Shown here piece by piece: positions 1 through 5,825 of a stretch of DNA of 6,144 nt (position 1 is its first letter; the number at the start of each line of letters is the position of its first letter). Origin of the DNA: an uncultured Ruminococcus sp. (lineage in GTDB: Bacteria > Bacillota > Clostridia > Oscillospirales > Ruminococcaceae); contig CAMCOJ010000133.1 of assembly GCA_945876405.1 (NCBI GenBank), positions 1 through 6,144 of the forward strand. Direction: 5' to 3'. The position numbers and the translations under genes were made by a program. The notes under the pieces are model-generated. The model was not told the DNA's origin. It worked only from the letters and a program-made list of their open reading frames with translations, and did not search any database.

Positions 1-25
1 CAAAAGGACATATACATATCCATAA

Positions 26-54
26 ATATTATCAACTTCTACAAAAATTTTCAA
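26..54 (-). promoter_or_regulatory. Probable CRISPR array promoter in leader
   Basis: On the minus strand, TTGAAA (49-54; one base from TTGACA) is followed after 17 bases by TAATAT (26-31; four of six consensus bases) with TG one base upstream of the -10, giving TGATAATAT. Transcription would start near base 18-19 and leave the window to the left, as expected for a leader promoter driving pre-crRNA. The region is so AT-rich that chance matches are common, hence modest confidence. Confidence 0.5.
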
Positions 55-115
55 GTAAAAATTTAAAATCAAAAATTATTTTAACATTAAAACAAATATA
101 TATACCAATAATCAC

Positions 116-158
116 TTGCGAATCTATAGTCTTTTTTATGTGAGCTTGATATTCGCAA
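116..158 (-). repeat. Inverted repeat at start of CRISPR leader
   Basis: TTGCGAAT (116-123) and ATTCGCAA (151-158) are perfect 8-bp inverted arms 27 bases apart. They hold almost the only G and C bases in this stretch and sit 2 bases beyond the cas2 stop codon. The separation is large and no U-run follows, so it does not look like a terminator. From memory, I-C leaders often start with a motif of this shape (GCGAA ... TTCGC flanking a CTCACATAAAAA-like centre); I could not verify this. A protein-binding or cruciform element is possible. Confidence 0.5.
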
Positions 159-160
159 AA

Positions 161-451
161 TTAAAAAATCAATGGCTCATCAACTTTTATAGGTTCTTTA
201 CTGCCTATATGTTCTATCTTAGTTTTATAATTATCTCCAAGATAATAAAATCTTAAACTGTCTTTTTTAGAGTCGATAATAGTCATCAGTTTCTGCTTTA
301 CTTCTCTGCATTTGGCTGCATCCATTACACATTCAAAAACTGAATTCTGAACTCTTACACCATAATTAACACATTGCTTTGCAACCTTGTTTAATCTCTT
401 TTTACCTTCTTTTGTTTCTGTGTTTACATCATATGTTATTAGTACCATCAT
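161..451 (-). CDS. cas2: Cas2, CRISPR adaptation endonuclease subunit
   Basis: Cas2 is the small ferredoxin-like dimer that bridges two Cas1 dimers in the spacer integration complex. The protein begins MMVLITYDVNT, the typical first beta strand with the conserved Asp (D8), and continues with a helix (KEGKKRLNKVAKQCVNYGVRVQNSVFE) and the usual RFYYLGDNY strand. At 96 residues it has the normal I-C length. I chose ATG at 451-449: GGAAG lies 8 bases upstream and the family starts at this point. ATG at 448 is one codon further in, and an upstream GTG at 466 would add five residues not expected for the family. The start lies 5 bases after the cas1 stop, so it is probably translationally coupled as the last gene of the operon. 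No terminator separates it from the leader. Confidence 0.96.
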   Translation of the reverse strand: MMVLITYDVNTETKEGKKRLNKVAKQCVNYGVRVQNSVFECVMDAAKCREVKQKLMTIIDSKKDSLRFYYLGDNYKTKIEHIGSKEPIKVDEPLIF

Positions 452-456
452 AATAA

Positions 457-1488
457 TCACTTCCACATAAATACCGGATATTCATCAAGATCACCACGAA
501 TATATCTTGCAAGCAAAAGTGCCTGAACGTAAGGCAGCATACCACGTTCAATTTTATCCCCAAGAAAAGGATGTTTGATTTCTTCATATTTATACTTTTG
601 CCATGAATTAAGAAAAACTTTTCTTGCATCTTCAGAAAGAAGAACAGCTCCATCTTCCCTTTTTTGAAAATCTTTATCGTTTATTATTTTTTTGTTTATA
701 ACAGAAATTACAAATCTGTCACAAATAACCGATCTGAATTCTTCTATTAAGTCCAGAGATAATGACGCTCTTCCAGGTCGATCAGTATGCATAAATCCAA
801 CATATGGATCCAGCCCTACTGATTCCAAAGCAGATGTACACATATTTGTCATTAATGAATACGCAAATGACAGAAGTGCATTAACATTGTCAAGAGGCGG
901 TCTTTTATTTCTGCCATGAAAATAAAAATCCTCCTTTTGCTGCAAAATCATATCATCAAATACAGAAAAATATACTGATGCAGCTTCTCCTTCCATTCCC
1001 CTAAGCGTATCAAAATCATTTACTTTCAAACTGCTTTTGGCTGAATCAAATAAATAAGAAGATTTTTTCCTGAATTTTTCGATATCAATTCTAAGAGAAT
1101 GGTCTCGAATAGTCCTCTCTACAGAATACCTGCTGTTAAATATTTTCCCTGCAATCATATTTCTGGCTATTTTAAGGCTTTCACATTTATCATCAGCAAG
1201 TCTATACTGCTGTCTTCGTAAAATAACATTTCCACTTACTGTTCCTTCAGTGCGGCATAAAAATCTTCCGCTGCGTGTCATAAAAACAAGAGAAATATTA
1301 TTTTCTACGCACTTTCCCATTAAAGCCGGACTTGCACCTGAAGCTCCAAAAATAATTATTGAATCAATGTTATGAAGCGGAATTCTGCCTATATTACTGT
1401 GTTCAGCACTGATAACAACATTCTCACCATCTAATGAAAGATATCGTTCAGGCGTTGTTATATAAAGAGTGTTAAGTAATTTCTTCAT
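457..1488 (-). CDS. cas1: Cas1, CRISPR adaptation integrase (type I-C)
   Basis: Cas1 is the metal-dependent integrase that, with Cas2, inserts new spacers at the leader end of the array. The 343-residue protein has the N-terminal beta domain (MKKLLNTLYITTPERYLSLDG, then IGRIPLHNIDSIIIFG) and the helical catalytic domain. The expected metal ligands are visible: Glu in RGMEGEAASVYF (about E166), His in GFMHTDRPGRAS (about H234) and Asp in SLDLIEEFR (about D246). It ends with DLDEYPVFMWK, a common I-C Cas1 ending. Start choice: ATG at 1488-1486 has AGGAG 9 bases upstream and matches the family start; a TTG at 1509 is open upstream but would add seven unusual residues. It overlaps the cas4 end by 17 bases, consistent with one polycistronic message and with Cas4-Cas1 working together. 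Confidence 0.97.
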   Translation of the reverse strand: MKKLLNTLYITTPERYLSLDGENVVISAEHSNIGRIPLHNIDSIIIFGASGASPALMGKCVENNISLVFMTRSGRFLCRTEGTVSGNVILRRQQYRLADDKCESLKIARNMIAGKIFNSRYSVERTIRDHSLRIDIEKFRKKSSYLFDSAKSSLKVNDFDTLRGMEGEAASVYFSVFDDMILQQKEDFYFHGRNKRPPLDNVNALLSFAYSLMTNMCTSALESVGLDPYVGFMHTDRPGRASLSLDLIEEFRSVICDRFVISVINKKIINDKDFQKREDGAVLLSEDARKVFLNSWQKYKYEEIKHPFLGDKIERGMLPYVQALLLARYIRGDLDEYPVFMWK

Positions 1489-2161
1489 CTTTTCGGTCTC
1501 CTGTATCAAAGATATTATTTATATATTCTGATGCAGTCTTATTTCCGCATATTACAGGAAGACAAATATCTTTTAATGAGCAAGCATTGCAGGCTTTTTT
1601 TCTTTTTACCTTTGGAGTGTGTCTTGTGCTGTATAATTTATGCATTTCTTCAATAGCTGATTTTGTCTTGTCCCTTAAGTCAACATCAAAAAATATTTTT
1701 ACACGATGCCGTATTTCACCATAATAAAGATATCCATACTCTATGTTACAGCAAAGCATATGTTCAAGACACATCGCCTGAGCTGCGAGCTGCATAGCAT
1801 CACTATCGTCTTCCTTGGGTTCACCACGTTTATATTCAACTGGAACAGGAATATATCTTTCCTTTCTGCCATACAAAGCCACACCTTTATCAGAAAGATG
1901 AAATTCTACAACATCGCATTCTCCTGAAATGCCTAATTCTGAAGAGGAAACAGCCATCCCTCTTGTGATTATTACATTTTTGCGCTTTTCATTAAAAGAA
2001 CTGTCATGAACATTATTGTGCATAATTTTCCCGTCTGCAGTTCTGAAATTTTCAGCCCATTGCTGTTCAATATGTATCAGTGCCCATTGTCTGCGGCAAA
2101 AAGCAAAATGCTGAATTCCGGAAAGCATTAAATATTCATCTTCATTATACATATATGTCAC
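1472..2161 (-). CDS. cas4: Cas4, RecB-family Fe-S nuclease for spacer processing
   Basis: Cas4 trims prespacers and enforces PAM choice and orientation together with Cas1. The RecB-like nuclease core is visible: His in the MHNNVH segment (about H48), GECDVVEFH (D83), PVEYKRG (E109, K111) and a QLAAQAMCLEHML helix (Q124-Q128). The iron-sulfur cluster ligands are also present: C22 in FAFCRRQW and the C-terminal CNACSLKDIC (C191, C194, C200), with an extra Cys at 205. Length 229 is normal. The start given is GTG at 2161-2159, which overlaps the cas7 stop by four bases (GTGA); ATG at 2152-2150 is a real alternative because relatives often begin near MYNEDEYLMLSG. Neither has a strong ribosome site, so translational coupling to cas7 is likely. 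Confidence 0.95.
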   Translation of the reverse strand: MTYMYNEDEYLMLSGIQHFAFCRRQWALIHIEQQWAENFRTADGKIMHNNVHDSSFNEKRKNVIITRGMAVSSSELGISGECDVVEFHLSDKGVALYGRKERYIPVPVEYKRGEPKEDDSDAMQLAAQAMCLEHMLCCNIEYGYLYYGEIRHRVKIFFDVDLRDKTKSAIEEMHKLYSTRHTPKVKRKKACNACSLKDICLPVICGNKTASEYINNIFDTGDRKDEEIT

Positions 2162-3018
2162 ATCAAATCATAAACCTCAGGTTCAACGCCATCAAGCTTT
2201 TCAAGAGTTATGTCATAATCATCAAATGATGATGGTCTCGAAACCTTGTCCTTAACTGCTATTTTTAATGAACGGTGAACTTTTGCAGATGAATTTTTTG
2301 GAGTCTTACAATCATGCTTCCACCAGTAAAGACGACAAACTTCCATACTTCCTTCCGGACGTGCAGATGATGCATCATTTTCAAATAATGTTTTTAGAGC
2401 TTCTTTTATCTTCTCTGCATCATCATCAGTAAATCCTGTTTTCTCTGCAAGCTGACAATTAATACTTCCATTCACAACATACAGACCAAATTCCACTCTG
2501 TGTTTCATACCCATTGTATCAGAAGCTTTTCCTTCTTTTCCGCCTTCGCTGTTAACACTTTTTGTAATCTGCATGCTTACAATATCAACAGGAGATACAC
2601 TTACTGCCTGCTGTATTGAAACCGGACCTCTAACCCCTACTGATACATTATCACCTTTGAAAGCAAACACCTGACCAAAACTTCTTACATCTATCCATTC
2701 ATCACAAGCAGTTTTGGCAAAGTCATCACGATTAGTATTTTTACCCTTACTAATTGCCTTAAGAGCTTCATTATTGTCCGCTCTGCTTCTAAGACTGTCA
2801 CAACCGTCATCACATCTTTCGTCTGACTGAACGAAAATCTTTTCGCCCATATCCTGAAGACGATTTCTGATCTTTCTCTTTATACATACATCAGAAATCT
2901 CACCGTATCCATTAAAGTTTTCACGTGGTCTGTTTCCATTAAGCGGATCACCGTTTGGATTTGCATTTTTTGCTGTAAAAATAACTGAAAAATCAATTTT
3001 GTTCTGTAAAGTACCCAT
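2158..3018 (-). CDS. cas7: Cas7c (Csd2), Cascade backbone subunit
   Basis: Cas7c (Csd2) polymerises along the crRNA spacer to form the Cascade backbone; its thumbs kink the guide and flip out every sixth base. The 286-residue protein starts MGTLQNKIDFSVIFTAKNANPNGDPLNGNRPR, the recognisable Csd2 N-terminus (residues about 18-33). It is followed by a basic helix (CIKRKIRNRLQDMG), then DEWIDVRSFGQVFAF, GVRGPVSIQQAVSVSPVDIV and TMGMKHRVEFGLYVVNGSI, all typical of this family. ATG at 3018 has AGGAGG at the right distance, the clearest ribosome site within the operon, as expected for the most abundant subunit. It begins 14 bases after the cas8c stop. Confidence 0.97.
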   Translation of the reverse strand: MGTLQNKIDFSVIFTAKNANPNGDPLNGNRPRENFNGYGEISDVCIKRKIRNRLQDMGEKIFVQSDERCDDGCDSLRSRADNNEALKAISKGKNTNRDDFAKTACDEWIDVRSFGQVFAFKGDNVSVGVRGPVSIQQAVSVSPVDIVSMQITKSVNSEGGKEGKASDTMGMKHRVEFGLYVVNGSINCQLAEKTGFTDDDAEKIKEALKTLFENDASSARPEGSMEVCRLYWWKHDCKTPKNSSAKVHRSLKIAVKDKVSRPSSFDDYDITLEKLDGVEPEVYDLM

Positions 3019-3032
3019 AATATTTCCTCCTG

Positions 3033-3401
3033 TTAATCCTTGTTATTATCTTTTTTCATATACATCATAAAATGATGATATCCAAGTAAATACGATGTTT
3101 CAAGTGCCGTATTTTCTTCATAATCATTATTTTTGAATTTGCTGTGAACTTCATTAAGTAATGCCTCATATTTTCTCCTGGTAGGTCCATACATCTTATT
3201 CAAATAAGGTCTTAGAGATTCCTCTATTCTTTTCCAGGTTACATAAGGTCGCGATGAAAAAGAACTCCAGTAACGTCTTGCGTTAGTAATCCTGCTGTCT
3301 CTGTCTTTTTCATCATACGTAATGCTTTCAGCCTTATCAGCTATTGCCAGTAAACATCCATAAAGATAACTTCTGTCTGTTTCATTTGGATTATATGCCA
3401 T
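3033..3401 (-). CDS. cas11c: Cas11c, small subunit from internal start in cas8c
   Basis: In type I-C systems the Cascade small subunit is made by translation from within cas8c (established for Desulfovibrio vulgaris and relatives). Here an in-frame ATG at 3401-3399 is preceded by AGGAGG (3412-3417) with a 10-base gap, a strong ribosome site in the middle of a coding region. It gives a 122-residue, largely helical, basic protein starting MAYNPNETDRSYLYGCLLAIADKAE and ending at the cas8c stop. That length fits Cas11c. The product would line the Cascade belly and stabilise the R-loop. What is seen is the site, frame and length; the function is from the family. Confidence 0.82.
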   Translation of the reverse strand: MAYNPNETDRSYLYGCLLAIADKAESITYDEKDRDSRITNARRYWSSFSSRPYVTWKRIEESLRPYLNKMYGPTRRKYEALLNEVHSKFKNNDYEENTALETSYLLGYHHFMMYMKKDNNKD

Positions 3402-4892
3402 ATTAGTTATTCCTCCTCGTTTTAGATTATTCTTTTTTATCAAACCACAGGCTGTTTCTAAAACTGTACGGTGATTGTAAGACTTTTCATAAGCAAGCGG
3501 ATTTGAGGCTTTTCTGAACAGTGCCTGTACAATATCGTACGGAACAGAACGTCCTTCAGTGACGCATGGTATGAGTCTTAAAATATTATCCTTGACAATT
3601 TCCGGTTTACTTGTAAGTGTTCCGCCCTGTTCCAATCCAAAAGCACAATTTATGATTTCATACAAACTAAAACTATTGAATATATACTGTTTAAGTTTAG
3701 GGCTAAATCTATTCCACGACATATCCATATGCCAGTTCAGTATATTGTTAAAAAATCCTGAACTCTCCAGTTCGGAATACATAGAAACCGACAACCTACC
3801 GGTAGTTGCAGCATCTACACCCATAATCATTATTTTAGAATGCGGAGCATAACTTTCTTTTTTACCAAATATCATCTTTTCCAATATTTCCTTGTGTTTA
3901 GGTTCAGTATCCGGAATTATTGGTTCATCATCTATATCATCATCGAACATAAAACCATCAGATGACTTGAATATTAAATCTTTATCGACATCCTGCATAG
4001 CAGAGGCCCAGATTATAATGTTCATTGAACCAAATGGCATACCCTGACGTGAGATAAGCCAGCTGAGTGATTTATGAACTTTCTGGGAAAAATCATATCC
4101 AACAGATATAGCCTGTTCTTTATTGCTGAATCTTCCTCTGTAAGTAAATCCGCTCTCATCATTTGATGAAATAAGCTTGGCTTTATCTCCTGCATTTCTG
4201 ATTTTTGCAGGATGTTTATATGTAACAGGCAACTCCTTTCCTGTAGCATAACATAGCTGAGTGTTTTCAAAAAGCGTCTGGTTAAAACTAATGAAGCTGT
4301 CATATAATGTTCTGTCAAGCCATGTTCTGTTTTCACGTTCGAAATCATCCGAATAGTTTACAATAAAACGTACAAAAGAACTATCCTGTTCGATACCGTC
4401 TATTTTTCTATTTTCTTTCAGCTTACCTGTTTTTTCATCTGTTTCAAGAATACCATATTCTATAAGATCAGAAACAAGCGTCTCCTTTTCCAGATATTTA
4501 TAAACAGCATTAACAGCCGGATGAGAATATTCACTTTCATTCCATTTTCTTAGTTGTTCCATGTACATCGAAAAATGAGCTGAATTATCTTTGCACTTAC
4601 CAGAGCTGTATTTTCCATAGTCACCGCCTATATATACAAGCTTGTCCGCAAATGGCATAGGACAAATTCCACTGCTTCTTGTACCGGAGTCTTCAGTAAC
4701 AGGAATAATAGTAGTTGATTGTTCCTTATTAACAGATGAAGCATTTATTATATTTCCATCATCACGCAACGTAACCTCAATCTGAGCTTTTGCCGTTGAA
4801 TGTGAAACAGGAATAAGCATATCATCTTCTCCGTCAAACTCTCTGCCGCAATTATTTTCATAAACCTGATATAATTCTTCAGTCCAGCTCAA
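3033..4892 (-). CDS. cas8c: Cas8c (Csd1), Cascade large subunit
   Basis: Cas8c (Csd1) recognises the PAM and starts target unwinding in type I-C Cascade, and it recruits Cas3. The roughly 619-residue protein begins (M)SWTEELYQVYENN and has the family segments MLIPVSHSTAKAQIEVTLRDDG, PMPFADKLVYIGGDY, a SWLISRQGMPFGSMNIIIWAS segment near the centre and NILNWHMDMSWNRF. Start choice: TTG at 4892-4890 has GGAGG 8 bases upstream, and the resulting N-terminus fits the family. The frame stays open upstream to another TTG at 4949, but that would add residues overlapping cas5c with no family match. The start overlaps the end of cas5c by 14 bases. The C-terminal part doubles as Cas11c through an internal start at 3401. 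Confidence 0.96.
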   Translation of the reverse strand: MSWTEELYQVYENNCGREFDGEDDMLIPVSHSTAKAQIEVTLRDDGNIINASSVNKEQSTTIIPVTEDSGTRSSGICPMPFADKLVYIGGDYGKYSSGKCKDNSAHFSMYMEQLRKWNESEYSHPAVNAVYKYLEKETLVSDLIEYGILETDEKTGKLKENRKIDGIEQDSSFVRFIVNYSDDFERENRTWLDRTLYDSFISFNQTLFENTQLCYATGKELPVTYKHPAKIRNAGDKAKLISSNDESGFTYRGRFSNKEQAISVGYDFSQKVHKSLSWLISRQGMPFGSMNIIIWASAMQDVDKDLIFKSSDGFMFDDDIDDEPIIPDTEPKHKEILEKMIFGKKESYAPHSKIMIMGVDAATTGRLSVSMYSELESSGFFNNILNWHMDMSWNRFSPKLKQYIFNSFSLYEIINCAFGLEQGGTLTSKPEIVKDNILRLIPCVTEGRSVPYDIVQALFRKASNPLAYEKSYNHRTVLETACGLIKKNNLKRGGITNMAYNPNETDRSYLYGCLLAIADKAESITYDEKDRDSRITNARRYWSSFSSRPYVTWKRIEESLRPYLNKMYGPTRRKYEALLNEVHSKFKNNDYEENTALETSYLLGYHHFMMYMKKDNNKD

Positions 4893-5628
4893 GTGCCTCA
4901 CCTCCGTTAAACTCTTCAAGACCACTGAAATTACTGTATTCTTTTCCAAATGGTTTTACAGACATTTCTTTTATATGACGTTTTATCGTGCATTCTTCCG
5001 GCGGAATAAAATTTATTATTCCGTTCCTCATAACAGGCTTCCAGAAACGCACTGTCATCATTCCCTTATCATCATCATTTACCGCTTCATCAGCATAGGT
5101 GATACCATGCACCATAATTCCATATGAAATATCACCGCTATTATCATAGTAACTTTTCCCTTCACCAAATCTGCAAGGCTCCACATAAGCAGAACATTCA
5201 CGCGTGCCAAGAAACACGTCGCGCCTGCCTCCTCTTTCAATCATCCTTCTTGCAATATTATGGTGTTTGTTTTCATTTCTGTCACATTCAAGTTCCGGTC
5301 GGTTATAATTCCAGACAAAGTGTGCTCTGACCTGGTAACAAACATCGGAAAGATATGTGTAAAACGCAAGATCATTCCCGCCACCATATTTTATCGGTCT
5401 GATTCCCTTTCTTTCTGTTCTGACAGGGTTCATAATCCGAACGCTGTCTATAATCCAAATTATAGTAGGTTTCCAGTATATACTGTGTAATATACCTTTT
5501 AAGGCCTCGTATGTTGGAATCATATAAGAACTTTTCTCTCCCCCTGCTCTTGTCAGAACATCAGAAAATAATGCATAATTTCCACTTACCTGAAACTCAA
5601 CTGTATTTCTATGTACAAGTTTGTCCAT
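4879..5628 (-). CDS. cas5c: Cas5c, Cascade subunit and crRNA-processing nuclease
   Basis: In type I-C, Cas5c (Cas5d) replaces Cas6: it cuts pre-crRNA at the 3' base of the repeat hairpin and stays on the 11-base 5' handle. The 249-residue protein has NTVEFQVSGNYALFSDVLTRAGGEKSSYMIPTYEALKGILHSIYWKP, then ENKHHNIARRMIERGGRRDVFLGTRECSAYVEP, the characteristic Cas5c block. Likely catalytic residues by analogy with the Bacillus halodurans enzyme are K121 and H122, with Y51 as candidate for the tyrosine. ATG at 5628 has AAGGAGG (5634-5640) 5 bases upstream. It is the first gene of its own transcription unit, about 40 bases downstream of the predicted start of transcription. No cas6 is present, so this is probably also the enzyme that would process the crRNA-like RNA encoded at 5759-5869. 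Confidence 0.97.
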   Translation of the reverse strand: MDKLVHRNTVEFQVSGNYALFSDVLTRAGGEKSSYMIPTYEALKGILHSIYWKPTIIWIIDSVRIMNPVRTERKGIRPIKYGGGNDLAFYTYLSDVCYQVRAHFVWNYNRPELECDRNENKHHNIARRMIERGGRRDVFLGTRECSAYVEPCRFGEGKSYYDNSGDISYGIMVHGITYADEAVNDDDKGMMTVRFWKPVMRNGIINFIPPEECTIKRHIKEMSVKPFGKEYSNFSGLEEFNGGEALELD

Positions 5629-5633
5629 TTCTT

Positions 5634-5640
5634 CCTCCTT
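5634..5640 (-). promoter_or_regulatory. cas5c ribosome binding site
   Basis: AAGGAGG on the minus strand lies 5 bases upstream of the cas5c ATG. It is listed because it directly abuts the TTC PAM (5641-5643) of the predicted Cascade target, so anything bound there could also affect translation initiation of the first Cascade gene. Confidence 0.85.
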
Positions 5641-5661
5641 TTCTAATTAAATAAAATGGTT
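5641..5661 (+). promoter_or_regulatory. Predicted Cascade self-target: TTC PAM plus 18-base protospacer
   Basis: Plus-strand TTC (5641-5643), the established I-C PAM, directly precedes TAATTAAATAAAATGGTT (5644-5661). This matches the first 18 bases after the degenerate repeat (5799-5816) at 16 of 18 positions. The mismatches are at spacer positions 6 (5649) and 12 (5655). The site lies in the 5' leader of the cas operon, between the ribosome site and the predicted transcription start. A full-length Cascade footprint of about 35 bases would extend to about 5678 and cover the start site and part of the -10. Binding is inferred; the match, PAM and mismatch pattern are seen directly. Confidence 0.75.
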
Positions 5662-5674
5662 ATAGTGTATCTTT

Positions 5675-5703
5675 ATTATATCACCTATATAAAATATTGT
5701 CAA
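5675..5703 (-). promoter_or_regulatory. Sigma-A promoter of the cas5c-cas8c-cas7-cas4-cas1-cas2 operon
   Basis: On the minus strand, TTGACA (5698-5703) and TATAAT (5675-5680) are both exact consensus boxes separated by exactly 17 bases. TG one base upstream of the -10 (TGATATAAT) makes it also an extended -10 promoter. Transcription should start near 5668, giving a leader of about 40 bases before cas5c. A promoter this strong would be expected to need repression, which fits the predicted Cascade self-target just downstream. It makes cas5c-cas2 separately controlled from cas3. Confidence 0.9.
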
Positions 5704-5743
5704 CAGATTTTAATAGTTTGTTTACAAAAAAATTCAATAAAAA

Positions 5744-5752
5744 TGCTATAAT
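5744..5752 (+). promoter_or_regulatory. Extended -10 promoter of the crRNA-like RNA
   Basis: Plus-strand TGCTATAAT is an exact extended -10 element. A TTTACA (5721-5726) lies upstream, but at a 20-base spacing that is too long for a good -35, so the promoter may rely on the extended -10. Transcription is predicted to start at about 5758-5760, which is exactly where the degenerate repeat begins with GTCG. The coincidence of predicted start and repeat start supports both calls. It is divergent from the cas operon promoter. Confidence 0.68.
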
Positions 5753-5758
5753 ATTTTT

Positions 5759-5798
5759 GTCGTTTTTCATTGCTAATTTGAAAAGCGTGGATTGAAAA
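5759..5798 (+). repeat. Solitary degenerate type I-C CRISPR repeat
   Basis: The element starts GTCG and ends GCGTGGATTGAAAA, the conserved 5' and 3' ends of I-C repeats (typically GTCGC ... GCGTGGATTGAAAT or C). Between them the usual GC-rich stem is replaced by CGTTTTTCA (5761-5769) pairing with TGAAAAGCG (5779-5787), a 9-bp stem with one G-U pair, around a 9-base loop TTGCTAATT. At 40 bases it is longer than the usual 32-33. The hairpin, the GCG at the stem base and the 11-base handle are all kept, so processing by Cas5c is plausible despite the divergence. Comparison with this strain's real repeat is not possible because the array lies outside the window. Confidence 0.82.
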
Positions 5799-5825
5799 TA
5801 ATTTAATAACATGGTTGATAACCAC

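Larger units (their letters stand above)
1..160 (-). other. CRISPR leader (partial, array expected beyond left edge)
   Basis: This very AT-rich, non-coding stretch begins two bases after the region where cas2 stops and runs to the window edge. In I-C loci the leader and array normally follow cas2, so position and composition both suggest a leader read on the minus strand. It contains an 8-bp inverted repeat (116-123 and 151-158) and a promoter-like pair (26-54) pointing left. No repeat unit of the I-C type (ending GTGGATTGAAA) appears on either strand here, so the first repeat, if present, lies beyond base 1. What is seen is composition, position and the two motifs; leader identity is inferred. 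Confidence 0.65.

Noticed and set aside
1..160. A CRISPR array at the left end
   Set aside because: There are no repeated units and no I-C repeat ends on either strand; only leader-like sequence is present.
692..919. Plus-strand open frames inside cas1, cas4, cas5c and cas8c
   Set aside because: All lie fully within strongly supported minus-strand cas genes and encode unrecognisable products.
4022..4348. A 108-codon frame on the minus strand inside cas8c
   Set aside because: It is a different frame of the well-supported cas8c gene, with no recognisable product or ribosome site.
5717..5728. Small palindrome TTTGTTTACAAA between the two divergent promoters as an operator
   Set aside because: Arms of 5 bp in very AT-rich DNA are expected by chance, and no second copy is visible.
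5629..5758. A CreT-like small toxin paired with the crRNA-like RNA
   Set aside because: The matched site belongs to the cas operon promoter region itself, and I see no separate start codon with ribosome site for a mini-protein there. Autorepression explains the data without a toxin.
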